Source of the DNA: Sphingobacteriales bacterium 44-61
GTDB lineage: Bacteria; Bacteroidota; Bacteroidia; Chitinophagales; Chitinophagaceae
Assembly: GCA_001898405.1 (NCBI GenBank)
Contig: MKTW01000004.1
Location: 74,156 to 138,155, forward strand
Direction: 5' to 3'
Length of the DNA: 64,000 nt
A program made the translations under genes and the position numbers. Shown here in pieces: positions 1-9,604 of the stretch. The notes under the pieces are model-generated. The model searched no databases. It had not been told where the DNA came from and saw only the letters and a program-made list of their open reading frames with translations. Numbering within the stretch: position 1 is the first letter of the stretch; each line of letters starts with the position of its first letter.

Positions 1-2628
1 TTCTCCCTGGCCCATATTCTTCATATAGCCATATGCGATCCGGCCCTTGCTCTTTTCATCCACACGCTGCTGGTTCTTATCTACCCATTCATCATACAGC
101 GTGTTGAACAGGCTGGATTGCGGATGCAATTTTACACTGATGGGTTGGCCCTGCCGGCTGAATTCCAGTCTCATTTCCCTGTCTTGTGAAGGACGGGTAA
201 AATAAAAACTACGGTCTTTATTTGCTTCAACAGGCTCTCCATTCACTTTTGTCAATACATCACCCGGGCGGATATCAATCCCTTTTTTATCTGCAGCCGA
301 ACGCTTCAGAATATATTTTACAGTATACGGTGAAGCATCATCGAAGATAATACCTGTTTCCATTGTTGAATTATTCAGCGCTACAGCTTCATCCGTTCCA
401 AAAGTGCCAAAGCCCTGGTGCGATGAATTCAATTCTCCCAGCATATCATTCAGTAATATCCGCAGATCAGCCCTGTTGTTTAAATAGGGAATGAACTGTT
501 GATAGTACTTCTTTGTTTTTTTCCAGTCAAGTCCATGGAAATTCTCATCATAATAATTTTCTTCTATCTGCGCCCAGGCTTCTTCAAACATCTGGCTGAA
601 CTCTGCAGAAAGATTACGGCGGAAAGTGAAACTGGTGGATATCGGATCGAGGCGGTTAATATCAAGGTTGAGTTTATTTATCACGCCATTCAACAGCACA
701 TATAATTTATCGCCAGCTTCCGTTATACCTGCCACGCCACCATCGGCAACTTTTTCTGTTTTGTCCTGCTCAAACGGCTCTTTCACAGTTTTCCATATAG
801 CCGATCGGCCTTCACCATGGTTACTTTGATACAGTACAATGGTTTTTTCACCTTTCTGATACACACCAATGAGAAACTGAGCTCCTGCAAAGGGACCGAT
901 CTGTTCTATCCTGTCCATGATACCATCAGTATCGATCGTAATGGTTTTAACAGGTGTTACTGCAGTTGCTTTTTTGGTTGTATCCTTTTTGGCTGTTGTA
1001 TCTTTTTTCTCTTCTTTAAAAAGCTCATCAAATTTATCTGTACGGAAAGGCTCATCTAAGTTTTCCAATGCGATCCTGTACACTTTAGCATTACCCATTC
1101 CAAAGGGGTAAGATGGCCTTAACCGTTGGGAGGTAAAATAAATATATTTTCCGTCGGGTGACCATACCGGATCAGCTTCTGTAATATCTGTATTGGTCAG
1201 ATTGGTTGTCTTATTTTCTTTCAGGTTGTGAACATAAATATCTCTTTCAAAATTCTTGTATACGGTAAACACCACATATTCATCATTGGGTGAAAAACCA
1301 GGCTCGCTGTTCTGAAATCCCCAGATCTCTTCCTTTGCAATGGTTTTGCTTTCACCGGTTTTCAGATCAAGCAGGCGTACTTCGTCGCGACCGCTGAGAT
1401 AAACAGCTTTATCCCTTTTCTTATTCAATGCTACGTCGCGATTGTTTTTCGCATCCCTGGTCAATTGTTTGATAGCGCCTTTGCCGTCCGCACTCACCGT
1501 ATACCAATTAGTGTAGCCATCCAGTGTCTGGTTGAATAAAAGCGTCTTGTTATCACTGGTCCATTTCACTTCGCGCACACGCTCAGCAGAGCCCCGTTTC
1601 ACTTGTTGGATGAATTTGCCGTCAATATCGCTTACAAACAATTCGCCTCTTGAAACAAAAGCGAGTTTCTTATTGTCAGGTGATACATCAAAAGCACTGA
1701 TATTGCTTTTTACATCAAAGTCTTTTTCTTTTGACAGCACATTATTGCGGACAATGGCGATATCCAGTTTGTTTTCCTTACCGCTTTTTACATCATACAA
1801 CCACAGCTGGTAATCTTTTTCAAATACGATCTTTCCTCCCTGAGCATTTACGATGGGCGTTTTAATGGAAGAGCTGAACCTGGTCAGGGCTTTCTTTTTA
1901 CCATTTTCCAGTGCATATAAATTATACTCGCCATTGGCTTCATCGGAGATAAAATAGATATTGCCATTGCGGTCAATGGTAGCACCGAAGTCTTTTCCCT
2001 CCCAATCAGTATATTTCTTATGTTGTTTGGATTGGGGATTGTAGGATTGTATATCCGGGTTGAATGGTCCTTTGTAGCGTTTCCTCTGCACCTGGTTGGA
2101 ACTTTCCCAGGTATCATTAAAGAAGATCTCACCGGAAGAAGGGTGTTCAACCAGGTTATGGTCGAACAGGAAAAAATAATTTCCCAAAACGCGCCTGGGT
2201 GTGCCACCGGTTGCTGCTACTTTAAATCCTGATACCTGGCCCATCCGGCCGCTGTTGAAATAAATGTATTTGGAGTCCCAGCTCCAGCTGCTCACTTCAT
2301 CATTGCCGCTATGGTAAGTGATCTGCGTTACATCTCCGCCATTCGCAGGCATTATGAACACATCTGCATTGCCATACTGGCGGCCGGTAAAAGCGATCCA
2401 TTTACCATCGGGTGATACCCGCGGGCTGGTTTCATAACCCTGCATGGCAGTGAGGCGGGTCGCCTGTCCGTCTTTTACGGATGCTTTCCAGAGATCACCT
2501 TCAAAACTGAAGATCACTGTTTGTCCATCAGGGGTAAGACAGGGGTTTGATAAAAAATAGGCAGATGGGTCCTGCGCAAAAAGCCGTGCCGTGCAGCATA
2601 GCAGGGCCAGGGAGAAGATTTTCTTCAT
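1..2628 (-). CDS. Tricorn-type S41 family peptidase with WD40/TolB-like propeller and PDZ domain (partial)
   Basis: The gene runs off the left edge; 876 codons are visible and the C-terminus is missing. The ATG at 2628 opens a Sec signal peptide (MKKIFSLALLCCTARLFAQ), so the product is exported. Next come many propeller blades (SPDGKWIAF, SPDNKKLAF and SPDGKYIYF types, roughly residues 20-600), interrupted by a Lys/Thr-rich linker (KKDTTAKKDTTKK). A helical C1-like region follows (about 675-735, FEEAWAQIEENYYDE), then a PDZ domain (about 756-830, RPGDVLTKVNGEPV). That order is the one known from tricorn-like S41 peptidases, which degrade peptides in the envelope. The catalytic core lies outside the window, so activity cannot be checked. 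It sits 86 bp downstream of leuS on the same strand. Confidence 0.85.
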   Translation of the reverse strand, partial: MKKIFSLALLCCTARLFAQDPSAYFLSNPCLTPDGQTVIFSFEGDLWKASVKDGQATRLTAMQGYETSPRVSPDGKWIAFTGRQYGNADVFIMPANGGDVTQITYHSGNDEVSSWSWDSKYIYFNSGRMGQVSGFKVAATGGTPRRVLGNYFFLFDHNLVEHPSSGEIFFNDTWESSNQVQRKRYKGPFNPDIQSYNPQSKQHKKYTDWEGKDFGATIDRNGNIYFISDEANGEYNLYALENGKKKALTRFSSSIKTPIVNAQGGKIVFEKDYQLWLYDVKSGKENKLDIAIVRNNVLSKEKDFDVKSNISAFDVSPDNKKLAFVSRGELFVSDIDGKFIQQVKRGSAERVREVKWTSDNKTLLFNQTLDGYTNWYTVSADGKGAIKQLTRDAKNNRDVALNKKRDKAVYLSGRDEVRLLDLKTGESKTIAKEEIWGFQNSEPGFSPNDEYVVFTVYKNFERDIYVHNLKENKTTNLTNTDITEADPVWSPDGKYIYFTSQRLRPSYPFGMGNAKVYRIALENLDEPFRTDKFDELFKEEKKDTTAKKDTTKKATAVTPVKTITIDTDGIMDRIEQIGPFAGAQFLIGVYQKGEKTIVLYQSNHGEGRSAIWKTVKEPFEQDKTEKVADGGVAGITEAGDKLYVLLNGVINKLNLDINRLDPISTSFTFRRNLSAEFSQMFEEAWAQIEENYYDENFHGLDWKKTKKYYQQFIPYLNNRADLRILLNDMLGELNSSHQGFGTFGTDEAVALNNSTMETGIIFDDASPYTVKYILKRSAADKKGIDIRPGDVLTKVNGEPVEANKDRSFYFTRPSQDREMRLEFSRQGQPISVKLHPQSSLFNTLYDEWVDKNQQRVDEKSKGRIAYGYMKNMGQGE

Positions 2629-2714
2629 GGATGACTGTTTTATGGTTGAAAGTACAACCAAAAGCAGTTCTGAAATTACCGCCGGTAAAAATATTGACAG
2701 TTGATCAGCCTTGA

Positions 2715-5501
2715 CTACACCACCACATTCACCATCTTTCCCTTTACAAATATGATCTTCTTTGGGGCTTTTCCTTCCAGCCATTTTTGCACCACTTCAT
2801 TTTCCAGCGCCAGTTTTTCTACCTCGGCAGGTGTGGCTTCAAGGGAAATGTTGATGGTAGTGCGGAGCTTACCATTTACAGACACAGGGTATTCTTTGCT
2901 GGTCTCCTTCACATATTTTTCTTCAAAAACAGGATAGGGCGCATCCAGCACACTGCCTTCATTGCCCAATTGCTGCCAAAGCTCTTCAGCGATATGTGGA
3001 GCATATGGGGTCAGTAATACCAGCAGAGATTGCAGCATCTCTTTTTTATGGCAATCCAGATCATTCAGTTCGTTCACAGCGATCATAAAACCACTCACAC
3101 CCGTGTTGAAGCTGAAGCGATCAGTAGCTTCCTCTATCTGGCGGATGGATTTGTGCAGCACTTTCAATTCGGCATCGGTTGCTTTTTCTTCTGTCCACAC
3201 TTTGCCTTTTATTTCATCATAAAAAAGCCGCCATAATTTTTTCAGGAAGCGGTGAACACCTTCAATGCCTTTGGTGTCCCAGGGTTTGCTCATTTCAACA
3301 GGACCGAGGAACATTTCATACATGCGGAAAGTATCGGCACCATATTTCTGAACAAGATCATCAGGGTTGACAGTATTGTACTTCGACTTGGACATTTTTT
3401 CTACCTCTGCTTCGCAGATGTATTTGCCATCTTCCAGTATGAATTGAGCGTCTTTATATTCATCGCGCCAATTCTTGAATGCTTCGATATCCAGTTCCAG
3501 TCCATCTACAATATTTACATCCACATGGAGCATGTCCACTTTATCCTGTCTCTCACTATAAGTTCCGTCTTCATTCAGCAATCCTTTTGATACAAATGTG
3601 TTGGTACCATTGATCCTGTACACAAACCGGCTGCTACCCTGTATCATTCCCTGGTTGATCAGCCTTCTGAACGGCTCATCATGACTGATATAACCAAGAT
3701 CATACAAGGCTTTTGTCCACATCCGGCTGTACAACAAGTGGCCTACAGCATGCTCGGTGCCACCGATATAAACATCCACCTGTCCCCAATAATCAGAAGC
3801 CTTGCGGTCGCAAAATGCTTCTTTATTATGCGGGTCCATATAACGCAGGAAATACCAACTGCTGCCGGCATAACCGGGCATGGTGTTCGTTTCAAGATGC
3901 TGTGATGTCCAAGCAGGAATATTGGCCAGCGGGCCTTCCCCTTCCGGACCTGGTTTGTAGGAATCCACATGCGGTAGTTGCAGCGGTAGCTCTTTTTCAT
4001 CCAAGGGATAAGCGACTCCATCGATCCATTTAATGGGAAACGGCTCACCCCAGTAACGCTGCCGGCTGAAAGCAGCATCCCGCATTTTATAATTCGTTTT
4101 CCTTACGCCGATACCTCTTTTCTCCACTTCCCTGATCACCGCTTCTATCGCATCTTTCATCACCAGTCCATTCAGGAAACCTGAATTTTGCAGAATGGCA
4201 TCTTTGGTAGGATTGGCTTCATCACCTTTAAAGTAAGAACCGATGATATTGGTGATAGGTATATTAAAATGCTGGGCGAATTTAAAATCACGTTCATCAC
4301 CACAAGGCACGGCCATAATAGCACCTGTGCCATATCCGGCCAGCACATACTCAGAGATCCAGATAGGGATCTGGCGTCCATCAAAAGGATTTTCTGCAAA
4401 AGCCCCAGTAAACACACCGCTGATCTTCTTCTCCGCCATACGCTCGCGTTCACTCCTGCTTTTTACATACGTGATGTATTCTTCCACTGCCTTTGCCTGC
4501 TCTTCTGTTTTGATCTGATCAACCAGTTCATGTTCCGGAGCAATTACCATAAAGTCCACTCCAAAGATCGTATCAGGCCTGGTTGTATAAACCTTCAGCT
4601 TGTTCCCGACTCCCGACTCCTGGTTTGTGATACTGAACTCAATCTCCGCTCCACTTGATTTTCCGATCCAGTTGGTTTGCATTTCCTTCATCGCTTCGCT
4701 GAAGTCAACGCTTTCCAGTCCTTCCAGCAAGCGGTCGGCGTATTCCGTGATACGGAGATACCATTGCCTTAATTTCTTTTTTACTACGGGATAACTACCG
4801 CGTTCGCTCACTCCATTCACTACTTCATCATTGGCGAGCACAGTGCCCAATGCTTCACACCAGTTCACTTCACCATATCCGCAATAGGAGAGGCGATAAT
4901 TCATCAACACATCCATTTTCCGGGCAGTGTCGAAATTTTCCCATTCGTCGGCAGTAAACTTCAAAACAGGATCGCCGGGGCATGGATGGCTTTTATTACC
5001 TTCCTTCTCAAAAGCTGTGGTGAGCACGGATATCCTTTCTGCCCGGCGGGTTTGCCGGTTATAGAATGAATCAAACAATTGCAGGAAGATCCATTGCGTC
5101 CATTTATAGTAATGGGGTTCGCTGGTATTCACTTCACGGCTCCAGTCGTAGCAAAAACCAATATTATTCAATTGCGATTTGAACGTAGCGATATTGTTCC
5201 GGGTGGTTACGGCGGGATGTTGGCCTGTATCAAGGGCATATTGCTCTGCAGGTAATCCAAAGCTGTCGAACCCCATCGGATGAAGCACATTGAATCCTTT
5301 CAGCCTTTTGTAGCGGCTATAGATATCGGAAGCGATATAGCCTAAGGGATGACCCACATGAAGGCCTGCTCCGCTTGGGTAAGGGAACATGTCCAGTACA
5401 TAGTACTTGGGTTTATTGCTTTCATTCGGGACGCGGTATGCTTCCGTTTCTTTCCAATGCTGCTGCCATTTTTTTTCGATAGCCCTGAAATTGTATTCCA
5501 T
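2715..5501 (-). CDS. leuS: Leucyl-tRNA synthetase
   Basis: Class I aminoacyl-tRNA synthetase that charges tRNA-Leu in the cytoplasm. From the ATG at 5501 the protein has 928 residues, the usual size for Bacteroidota LeuRS. The HIGH-type motif is HVGH (residues 48-51, after PYPSGAGL). The KMSKS-type loop is MSKSK (about 703-707). The CP1 editing domain carries TRPDTIFG, and the zinc/leucine-specific region lies in between. An in-frame upstream start at 5582 would add 27 residues that do not look like LeuRS, so MEYNFRAIEKKWQ is the better N-terminus. It is transcribed divergently from ftsX. Confidence 0.97.
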   Translation of the reverse strand: MEYNFRAIEKKWQQHWKETEAYRVPNESNKPKYYVLDMFPYPSGAGLHVGHPLGYIASDIYSRYKRLKGFNVLHPMGFDSFGLPAEQYALDTGQHPAVTTRNNIATFKSQLNNIGFCYDWSREVNTSEPHYYKWTQWIFLQLFDSFYNRQTRRAERISVLTTAFEKEGNKSHPCPGDPVLKFTADEWENFDTARKMDVLMNYRLSYCGYGEVNWCEALGTVLANDEVVNGVSERGSYPVVKKKLRQWYLRITEYADRLLEGLESVDFSEAMKEMQTNWIGKSSGAEIEFSITNQESGVGNKLKVYTTRPDTIFGVDFMVIAPEHELVDQIKTEEQAKAVEEYITYVKSRSERERMAEKKISGVFTGAFAENPFDGRQIPIWISEYVLAGYGTGAIMAVPCGDERDFKFAQHFNIPITNIIGSYFKGDEANPTKDAILQNSGFLNGLVMKDAIEAVIREVEKRGIGVRKTNYKMRDAAFSRQRYWGEPFPIKWIDGVAYPLDEKELPLQLPHVDSYKPGPEGEGPLANIPAWTSQHLETNTMPGYAGSSWYFLRYMDPHNKEAFCDRKASDYWGQVDVYIGGTEHAVGHLLYSRMWTKALYDLGYISHDEPFRRLINQGMIQGSSRFVYRINGTNTFVSKGLLNEDGTYSERQDKVDMLHVDVNIVDGLELDIEAFKNWRDEYKDAQFILEDGKYICEAEVEKMSKSKYNTVNPDDLVQKYGADTFRMYEMFLGPVEMSKPWDTKGIEGVHRFLKKLWRLFYDEIKGKVWTEEKATDAELKVLHKSIRQIEEATDRFSFNTGVSGFMIAVNELNDLDCHKKEMLQSLLVLLTPYAPHIAEELWQQLGNEGSVLDAPYPVFEEKYVKETSKEYPVSVNGKLRTTINISLEATPAEVEKLALENEVVQKWLEGKAPKKIIFVKGKMVNVVV

Positions 5502-5629
5502 CCTGTTTTGTTGGTTAATTTGATTGCCCGGTAGTTTTAACAAATATCTTTTATTCCCTATGGCAATATAGGCGCCCTGCAACCGTTTAAAAGGGCAGCA
5601 AAAATACTGATTATAGGTCTTAAATTGGC

Positions 5630-5637
5630 TATTTTTG
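5630..5637 (+). promoter_or_regulatory. -7 box of the ftsX promoter
   Basis: TATTTTTG matches the Bacteroidota sigma-ABfr -7 consensus TAnnTTTG exactly and lies 68 nt before the ftsX ATG. No clear TTTG element is seen about 19 nt upstream, so the call rests on the -7 box alone. Confidence 0.4.
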
Positions 5638-5705
5638 CAATACCTGCTTCGTTTCAGGGCTTCTCCTGGAAGTTGGTTAACCCATTCATTTCAAAATTCT
5701 ATGCC

Positions 5706-6578
5706 ATGGCCAAATCCGGCAAAGCTTCTATCAAGAGAGGCAAACCCTCGTATTTTATGTCCATCCTGGGCGTTACACTGGTTTTATTCCTTCTCGGCCT
5801 TATTGGCTGGTTAGTGATCAATGCCAATAAACTCGGCAATTACTTTAAGGAAAGCGTGGAATTGCGTGCTGAACTCAGGGGTGACCTTAACCCGTCGGAC
5901 AGTACTGCCCTCATGCAATATATTTCTGCCAAACCTTATGTAAAGTCTATCGAGTTCATCACCAAGGAGCAGGCAAAAAAGATCTACCTGGGCGATGGCA
6001 ATGAAAACTGGGACAAAGTACTTGATGCAAATCCCTTGCCCAACAGCATAAATTTCAAGGTGAAAAAGGAGTATATGAACACAGACTCCCTCAACCTTAT
6101 CCAGGCCGACCTGCAGCAGCAGACCTATATCGCTGAAGTGGCGTATCCGCAGGCCCTGGTCGACAATCTGAATAAAAACGTAAAACGGATCAGCATCATT
6201 CTCCTGGCAGTAGCCATTATCCTGGCCCTCGTGGTGATCATCCTGATCGATAATACTATCCGCCTCGCCATGTTCAGCAACCGTTTCCTTATCAAAACCA
6301 TGCAAATGGTGGGAGCTACGCGCTGGTTCATTGCCAAACCCATGAATATCAGGGCTATTATCAATGGAGCCATCAGTGGGGTCATTGCTATCGCTGCCGT
6401 CATTCTCGTGATCCTAGTGGCTGAGCGGATCCTGCCGGAAATGAAGGCCATTCATGATAATACCACCCTGGCCCTGTTGTTTATCGGCCTGATCATACTG
6501 GGTATTTTTATTACCCTTTTCAGCACCCATCGCAGCGTGTTAAAATACCTGAAAATGAAGCTGGATGATCTTTACTGA
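5706..6578 (+). CDS. ftsX: Cell division protein FtsX (permease-like)
   Basis: Inner-membrane partner of FtsE that couples division to septal peptidoglycan hydrolase activation. The 290-residue product has an N-terminal membrane segment (SILGVTLVLFLLGLIGWLV), a periplasmic domain of about 150 residues, and three C-terminal membrane segments, as in FtsX. The start at 5706 (MAKSGKASIKRGKPS) is preferred over the more upstream in-frame start at 5625, which would overlap the promoter. ftsE is not nearby, which is usual in Bacteroidota. ftsX leads the conserved ftsX-DUF3098-uppP cluster. Confidence 0.92.
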   Translation: MAKSGKASIKRGKPSYFMSILGVTLVLFLLGLIGWLVINANKLGNYFKESVELRAELRGDLNPSDSTALMQYISAKPYVKSIEFITKEQAKKIYLGDGNENWDKVLDANPLPNSINFKVKKEYMNTDSLNLIQADLQQQTYIAEVAYPQALVDNLNKNVKRISIILLAVAIILALVVIILIDNTIRLAMFSNRFLIKTMQMVGATRWFIAKPMNIRAIINGAISGVIAIAAVILVILVAERILPEMKAIHDNTTLALLFIGLIILGIFITLFSTHRSVLKYLKMKLDDLY

Positions 6579-6643
6579 GCCCTGGCCCAGCCGGCAGCTC
6601 AATAAAGACTTTTTCCTATATTGCAGACCCAAATTGAATAAAA

Positions 6644-6898
6644 ATGGCTGAAAATAAAACGGTTTCTTCTTCAGGTTCCAGTGTGTTCACAAAAGACAAT
6701 TACACCTGGATGGTGGTCGGCCTGGCAGTAATTACGATCGGCATGTTCCTGATGTCGGGCGGAAGAAGTGATGATCCAAAAGTATTTGATCCCAACCAGG
6801 TATACAGCAAGATGCGTATTACCGTAGCGCCGGTGCTTATCCTGGCAGGTTTGGTGATCGAGATCTACGCCATCTTTAGAAAAGCAAAGCAAGGCTAA
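6644..6898 (+). CDS. DUF3098 family small membrane protein
   Basis: 84 residues with two predicted membrane helices (about 26-42 and 66-79) separated by a short polar loop (GGRSDDPKVFDPNQVYS). This is the DUF3098 pattern found almost only in Bacteroidota, between ftsX and uppP. The function is unknown; its position suggests a role in division or cell-wall synthesis. It lies 65 bp after ftsX and 74 bp before uppP. Confidence 0.9.
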   Translation: MAENKTVSSSGSSVFTKDNYTWMVVGLAVITIGMFLMSGGRSDDPKVFDPNQVYSKMRITVAPVLILAGLVIEIYAIFRKAKQG

Positions 6899-6972
6899 AC
6901 GGATTGATAACGCGATAAAATTTTAAGGTGATGCAAAAATGTATCACCTTCTTTTTATTTCAACCTCCCCTT

Positions 6973-7770
6973 ATGAGTATTATTGATGCAATTATCATCG
7001 CTATTGTGGAAGGTCTTACAGAATTCCTGCCGATTTCTTCCACTGCCCACATGAAGTTTACAAATCCTTTATTGGGTGTTTCACCCAGCCCGTTTGGTGA
7101 TATGTTTGAAGTGGTGATACAACTGGCAGCGATCCTTGCCGTGATCGTGCTTTACTGGAAAAAATTTTTTGATTTCAAGCGCATCAATTTTTATATCAAA
7201 CTTATCATCGCGGTTATTCCCGCACTTATCTTCGGCTATTTATTAAAGAAACATATTGATGCGGCATTGGGTAATCTTGTGTTCATTGCCTGGGTGATGA
7301 TCATCGGTGGAGTGGTTTTATTATTTGTTGACCGCTGGTTCAATAAGCCACAGGTGTTTTCAGAAGAAAACATCAGCCCGAAAACTTCTTTTATCATTGG
7401 TTGTTTCCAGGTGTTGTCAATCGTTTTCCCCGGCCTTAGCCGCAGCGCTGCCACTATTATCGGCGGTATGAGCCAGAAGCTGAGCCGTAGTGCCGCTGCT
7501 GAATTTTCTTTTTTCCTGGCAGTGCCCACTATGCTGGCTGCTTCGGTAAAAAGCTTTTGGGATACCTACCAGGAGCATCCTGAAGTAATAGCGAAAGACA
7601 ATATGACAACCCTGTTGATTGGAAGCCTGGTGGCATTTGTAGTGGCTCTACTGGCGATCAAGTTCTTTATCGGCTTTCTGAAAAAATACGGGTTCAGGGT
7701 CTGGGGTATTTACAGGATCATTGTGGGAGCGATCATGTTGCTGTTGCTGTGGAAAGGTGTTATTTCCTGA
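6973..7770 (+). CDS. uppP: Undecaprenyl-diphosphatase UppP/BacA
   Basis: Integral membrane phosphatase that recycles undecaprenyl diphosphate to the monophosphate carrier for peptidoglycan and other envelope polymers. The 265-residue protein shows both family signatures: EGLTEFLPISSTAH near the N-terminus and the FPGLSRSAATI box in the middle. The start is taken at 6973 (MSIIDAIIIAIVEG), the family-typical N-terminus; an upstream start at 6928 adds 15 poorly conserved residues. In many Bacteroidota truB follows; here a 120-bp hairpin element begins 10 bp after the stop instead. Confidence 0.96.
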   Translation: MSIIDAIIIAIVEGLTEFLPISSTAHMKFTNPLLGVSPSPFGDMFEVVIQLAAILAVIVLYWKKFFDFKRINFYIKLIIAVIPALIFGYLLKKHIDAALGNLVFIAWVMIIGGVVLLFVDRWFNKPQVFSEENISPKTSFIIGCFQVLSIVFPGLSRSAATIIGGMSQKLSRSAAAEFSFFLAVPTMLAASVKSFWDTYQEHPEVIAKDNMTTLLIGSLVAFVVALLAIKFFIGFLKKYGFRVWGIYRIIVGAIMLLLLWKGVIS

Positions 7771-7780
7771 GTCGGAGAGT

Positions 7781-7900
7781 GATATTTTCCCACAAAGACG
7801 ACGAAGACCACAAAGAAATATTTTGTCTATTAAGCTTTAAAAAAGAAAGACGCCCTGGCACAATTCTTTGTGGTCTTCGTCGTCTTTGTGGGAAAATATC
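7781..7900. repeat. Perfect 37-bp inverted repeat (hairpin element, CACAAAGAC word family)
   Basis: Arms 7781-7817 and 7864-7900 are perfect reverse complements over 37 bp, with a 46-nt loop. Each arm is built of 9-nt words (CACAAAGAC, GACGAAGAC, CACAAAGAA). Elements at 27162-27237 and 52512-52627 have nearly the same arms. It lies between uppP and the MFS gene, contains no ORF, and could act as a terminator, although it lacks a T-tract. Confidence 0.9.
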
Positions 7901-7963
7901 AAGTCAATACCGACCCGTACTCCACCCGGCTAAATGCTTATTTTTACTCGTAAATAACTGCTT

Positions 7964-9256
7964 ATGCAAACCGCTTCAAAAAAGGTAGTGAACGGATGGG
8001 CGATGTATGACTGGGCGAACTCGGTTTATAATCTGGTTATCACTACTTCCTTTTTTCCCATCTATTTCCTGGCAGTCACCGGTGGAGACGGAGATCATCA
8101 TATCAATTTCCTCGGCCGCAGTTTTGTAAATTCTTCTTTGTATGATTATGTACTGGCAGCTTCTTACCTGCTGGTAGCCCTTTTATACCCTATCCTCACT
8201 TCCATTGCCGATACAAGAGGCAATAAGAAAAATTTCATGCGCTTCTTCTGCTATATGGGTGCGTTGGGCTGCAGCATGCTTTTCTTTTTTAAGCAGGACA
8301 CATTGGGTCTCGGTATTATTGCCTTTATACTGGCTGCAATGGGTTGGGCAGGCAGCCTGGTATTTTACAATGCCTATCTCCCGGAAATTGCAGCACCGGC
8401 TGACCAGGACAGGATCAGCGCCCGTGGCTTCTCCTTCGGTTATATCGGCAGCGTGCTGATGCAGATGGTCGGCTTTGCTTTGGTAACATTGATGGATGCT
8501 GCTATGGGCACACGCATCACTTTCCTGCTGGTTGGTTTCTGGTGGTTTGGCTTTGCACAGATCACTTTTGCACGACTGCCAAAAACAGTTATTCAAAAGT
8601 CACAAAGGGGAAATGTTTTCAAAGATGGTTTTGCCGAAATAAGAAAAGTATATGGCCAGGTAAGGAAATTGCCTGTACTGAAAAGATTCTTACGCGGTTT
8701 CTTTTTTTACAGCATGGGTGTGCAAACTGTGATGCTGGCCGCCACTTTGTTTGGCAGTAAAGTATTGAAACTGCCGGATACCAAATTGATCATTACTGTA
8801 GTAGCTATCCAATTGGTAGCGATATTGGGCGCATGGGGTATGTCGAAGCTCTCCGCAAAATTTGGCAACCTCCGCGTGCTGATGGCTGTTGTCCTTTTCT
8901 GGATAGCGATCTGCATAGCAGCTTATTTCACCGCTTCACTGGCAGAACGGGGCGTGAACACAGAATACTATTTCTATGTACTGGCTGTAGGTGTAGGACT
9001 TGTAATGGGAGGCATTCAATCGCTTAGCCGCTCCACTTATTCAAAGCTGATGCCTGAAACAAAAGACACCGCTTCTTTCTTCAGTTATTATGATGTAACG
9101 GAAAAAGTGGCTATTGTGATCGGTATTTTCAGCTTCGGTTATATTGAAGAAATAACCGGCAATATGCAAAACTCTATTCTCTCCCTGGTCGTTTTCTTTA
9201 CTATTGGATTTTTCTGGTTGTATTCAGCATTGCTGAAACAGCGGCAAACTGTTTAG
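7964..9256 (+). CDS. MFS transporter, UMF1/Atg22-like family
   Basis: 430 residues with about 12 membrane segments. The N-terminus carries the family hallmark NGWAMYDWANSVYN, known from UMF1-type permeases related to yeast Atg22 (vacuolar amino acid effluxer). The ATG at 7964 places this motif at residues 10-23, as expected. The bacterial substrate is not known. It stands alone between two hairpin elements (7781-7900 and 9257-9587), so it is probably transcribed as a single gene. Confidence 0.88.
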   Translation: MQTASKKVVNGWAMYDWANSVYNLVITTSFFPIYFLAVTGGDGDHHINFLGRSFVNSSLYDYVLAASYLLVALLYPILTSIADTRGNKKNFMRFFCYMGALGCSMLFFFKQDTLGLGIIAFILAAMGWAGSLVFYNAYLPEIAAPADQDRISARGFSFGYIGSVLMQMVGFALVTLMDAAMGTRITFLLVGFWWFGFAQITFARLPKTVIQKSQRGNVFKDGFAEIRKVYGQVRKLPVLKRFLRGFFFYSMGVQTVMLAATLFGSKVLKLPDTKLIITVVAIQLVAILGAWGMSKLSAKFGNLRVLMAVVLFWIAICIAAYFTASLAERGVNTEYYFYVLAVGVGLVMGGIQSLSRSTYSKLMPETKDTASFFSYYDVTEKVAIVIGIFSFGYIEEITGNMQNSILSLVVFFTIGFFWLYSALLKQRQTV

Positions 9257-9587
9257 TTCCTGCTGGCTGTTGTTCGTTGACCGTTGACATAGAAATCCGA
9301 ACCAGTAGTTCCTTTTCCATTGTCACCCCGGCCCTGGTTCAGTAAGCATTCAGGTTTAAAGAATATAAGAGCCGGGGTCTCCCCGCGCTGCACTTGCTTC
9401 GAATCTGTAAACCATTACTGCCTGGAAAATATTGCAGATGGGGGAGACCCCGGATCTTAACGAACTATAGCAGCAACTGTACTAAACCTGGTCCGGGGTG
9501 ACAATGGAAAAGAAACTACTGGTTCCGGCTTGTGTATGACAACCATCGGTTATCGAACAACTACCAACGAACAACAGCCAGCAGGAA
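9257..9587. repeat. 331-bp nested inverted-repeat element
   Basis: The whole 331 bp folds on itself. The outer arms 9257-9279 and 9565-9587 are perfect over 23 bp. The middle arms 9300-9331 and 9493-9524 differ at one of 32 positions and continue imperfectly to about 9347/9477. The inner arms 9372-9384 and 9441-9453 are perfect over 13 bp. There is no ORF. It starts on the base after the MFS stop codon and ends 17 bp before the next ATG, filling this gap of about 350 bp. It looks like a MITE-like element or a structured RNA. Confidence 0.85.
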
Positions 9588-9604
9588 TTACTTAATTTTA
9601 ACGC

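Noticed and set aside
4595-4625. Short tandem GACTCCC repeat inside leuS
   Set aside because: Two units only, in frame, in a variable loop of LeuRS; likely chance or minor slippage.
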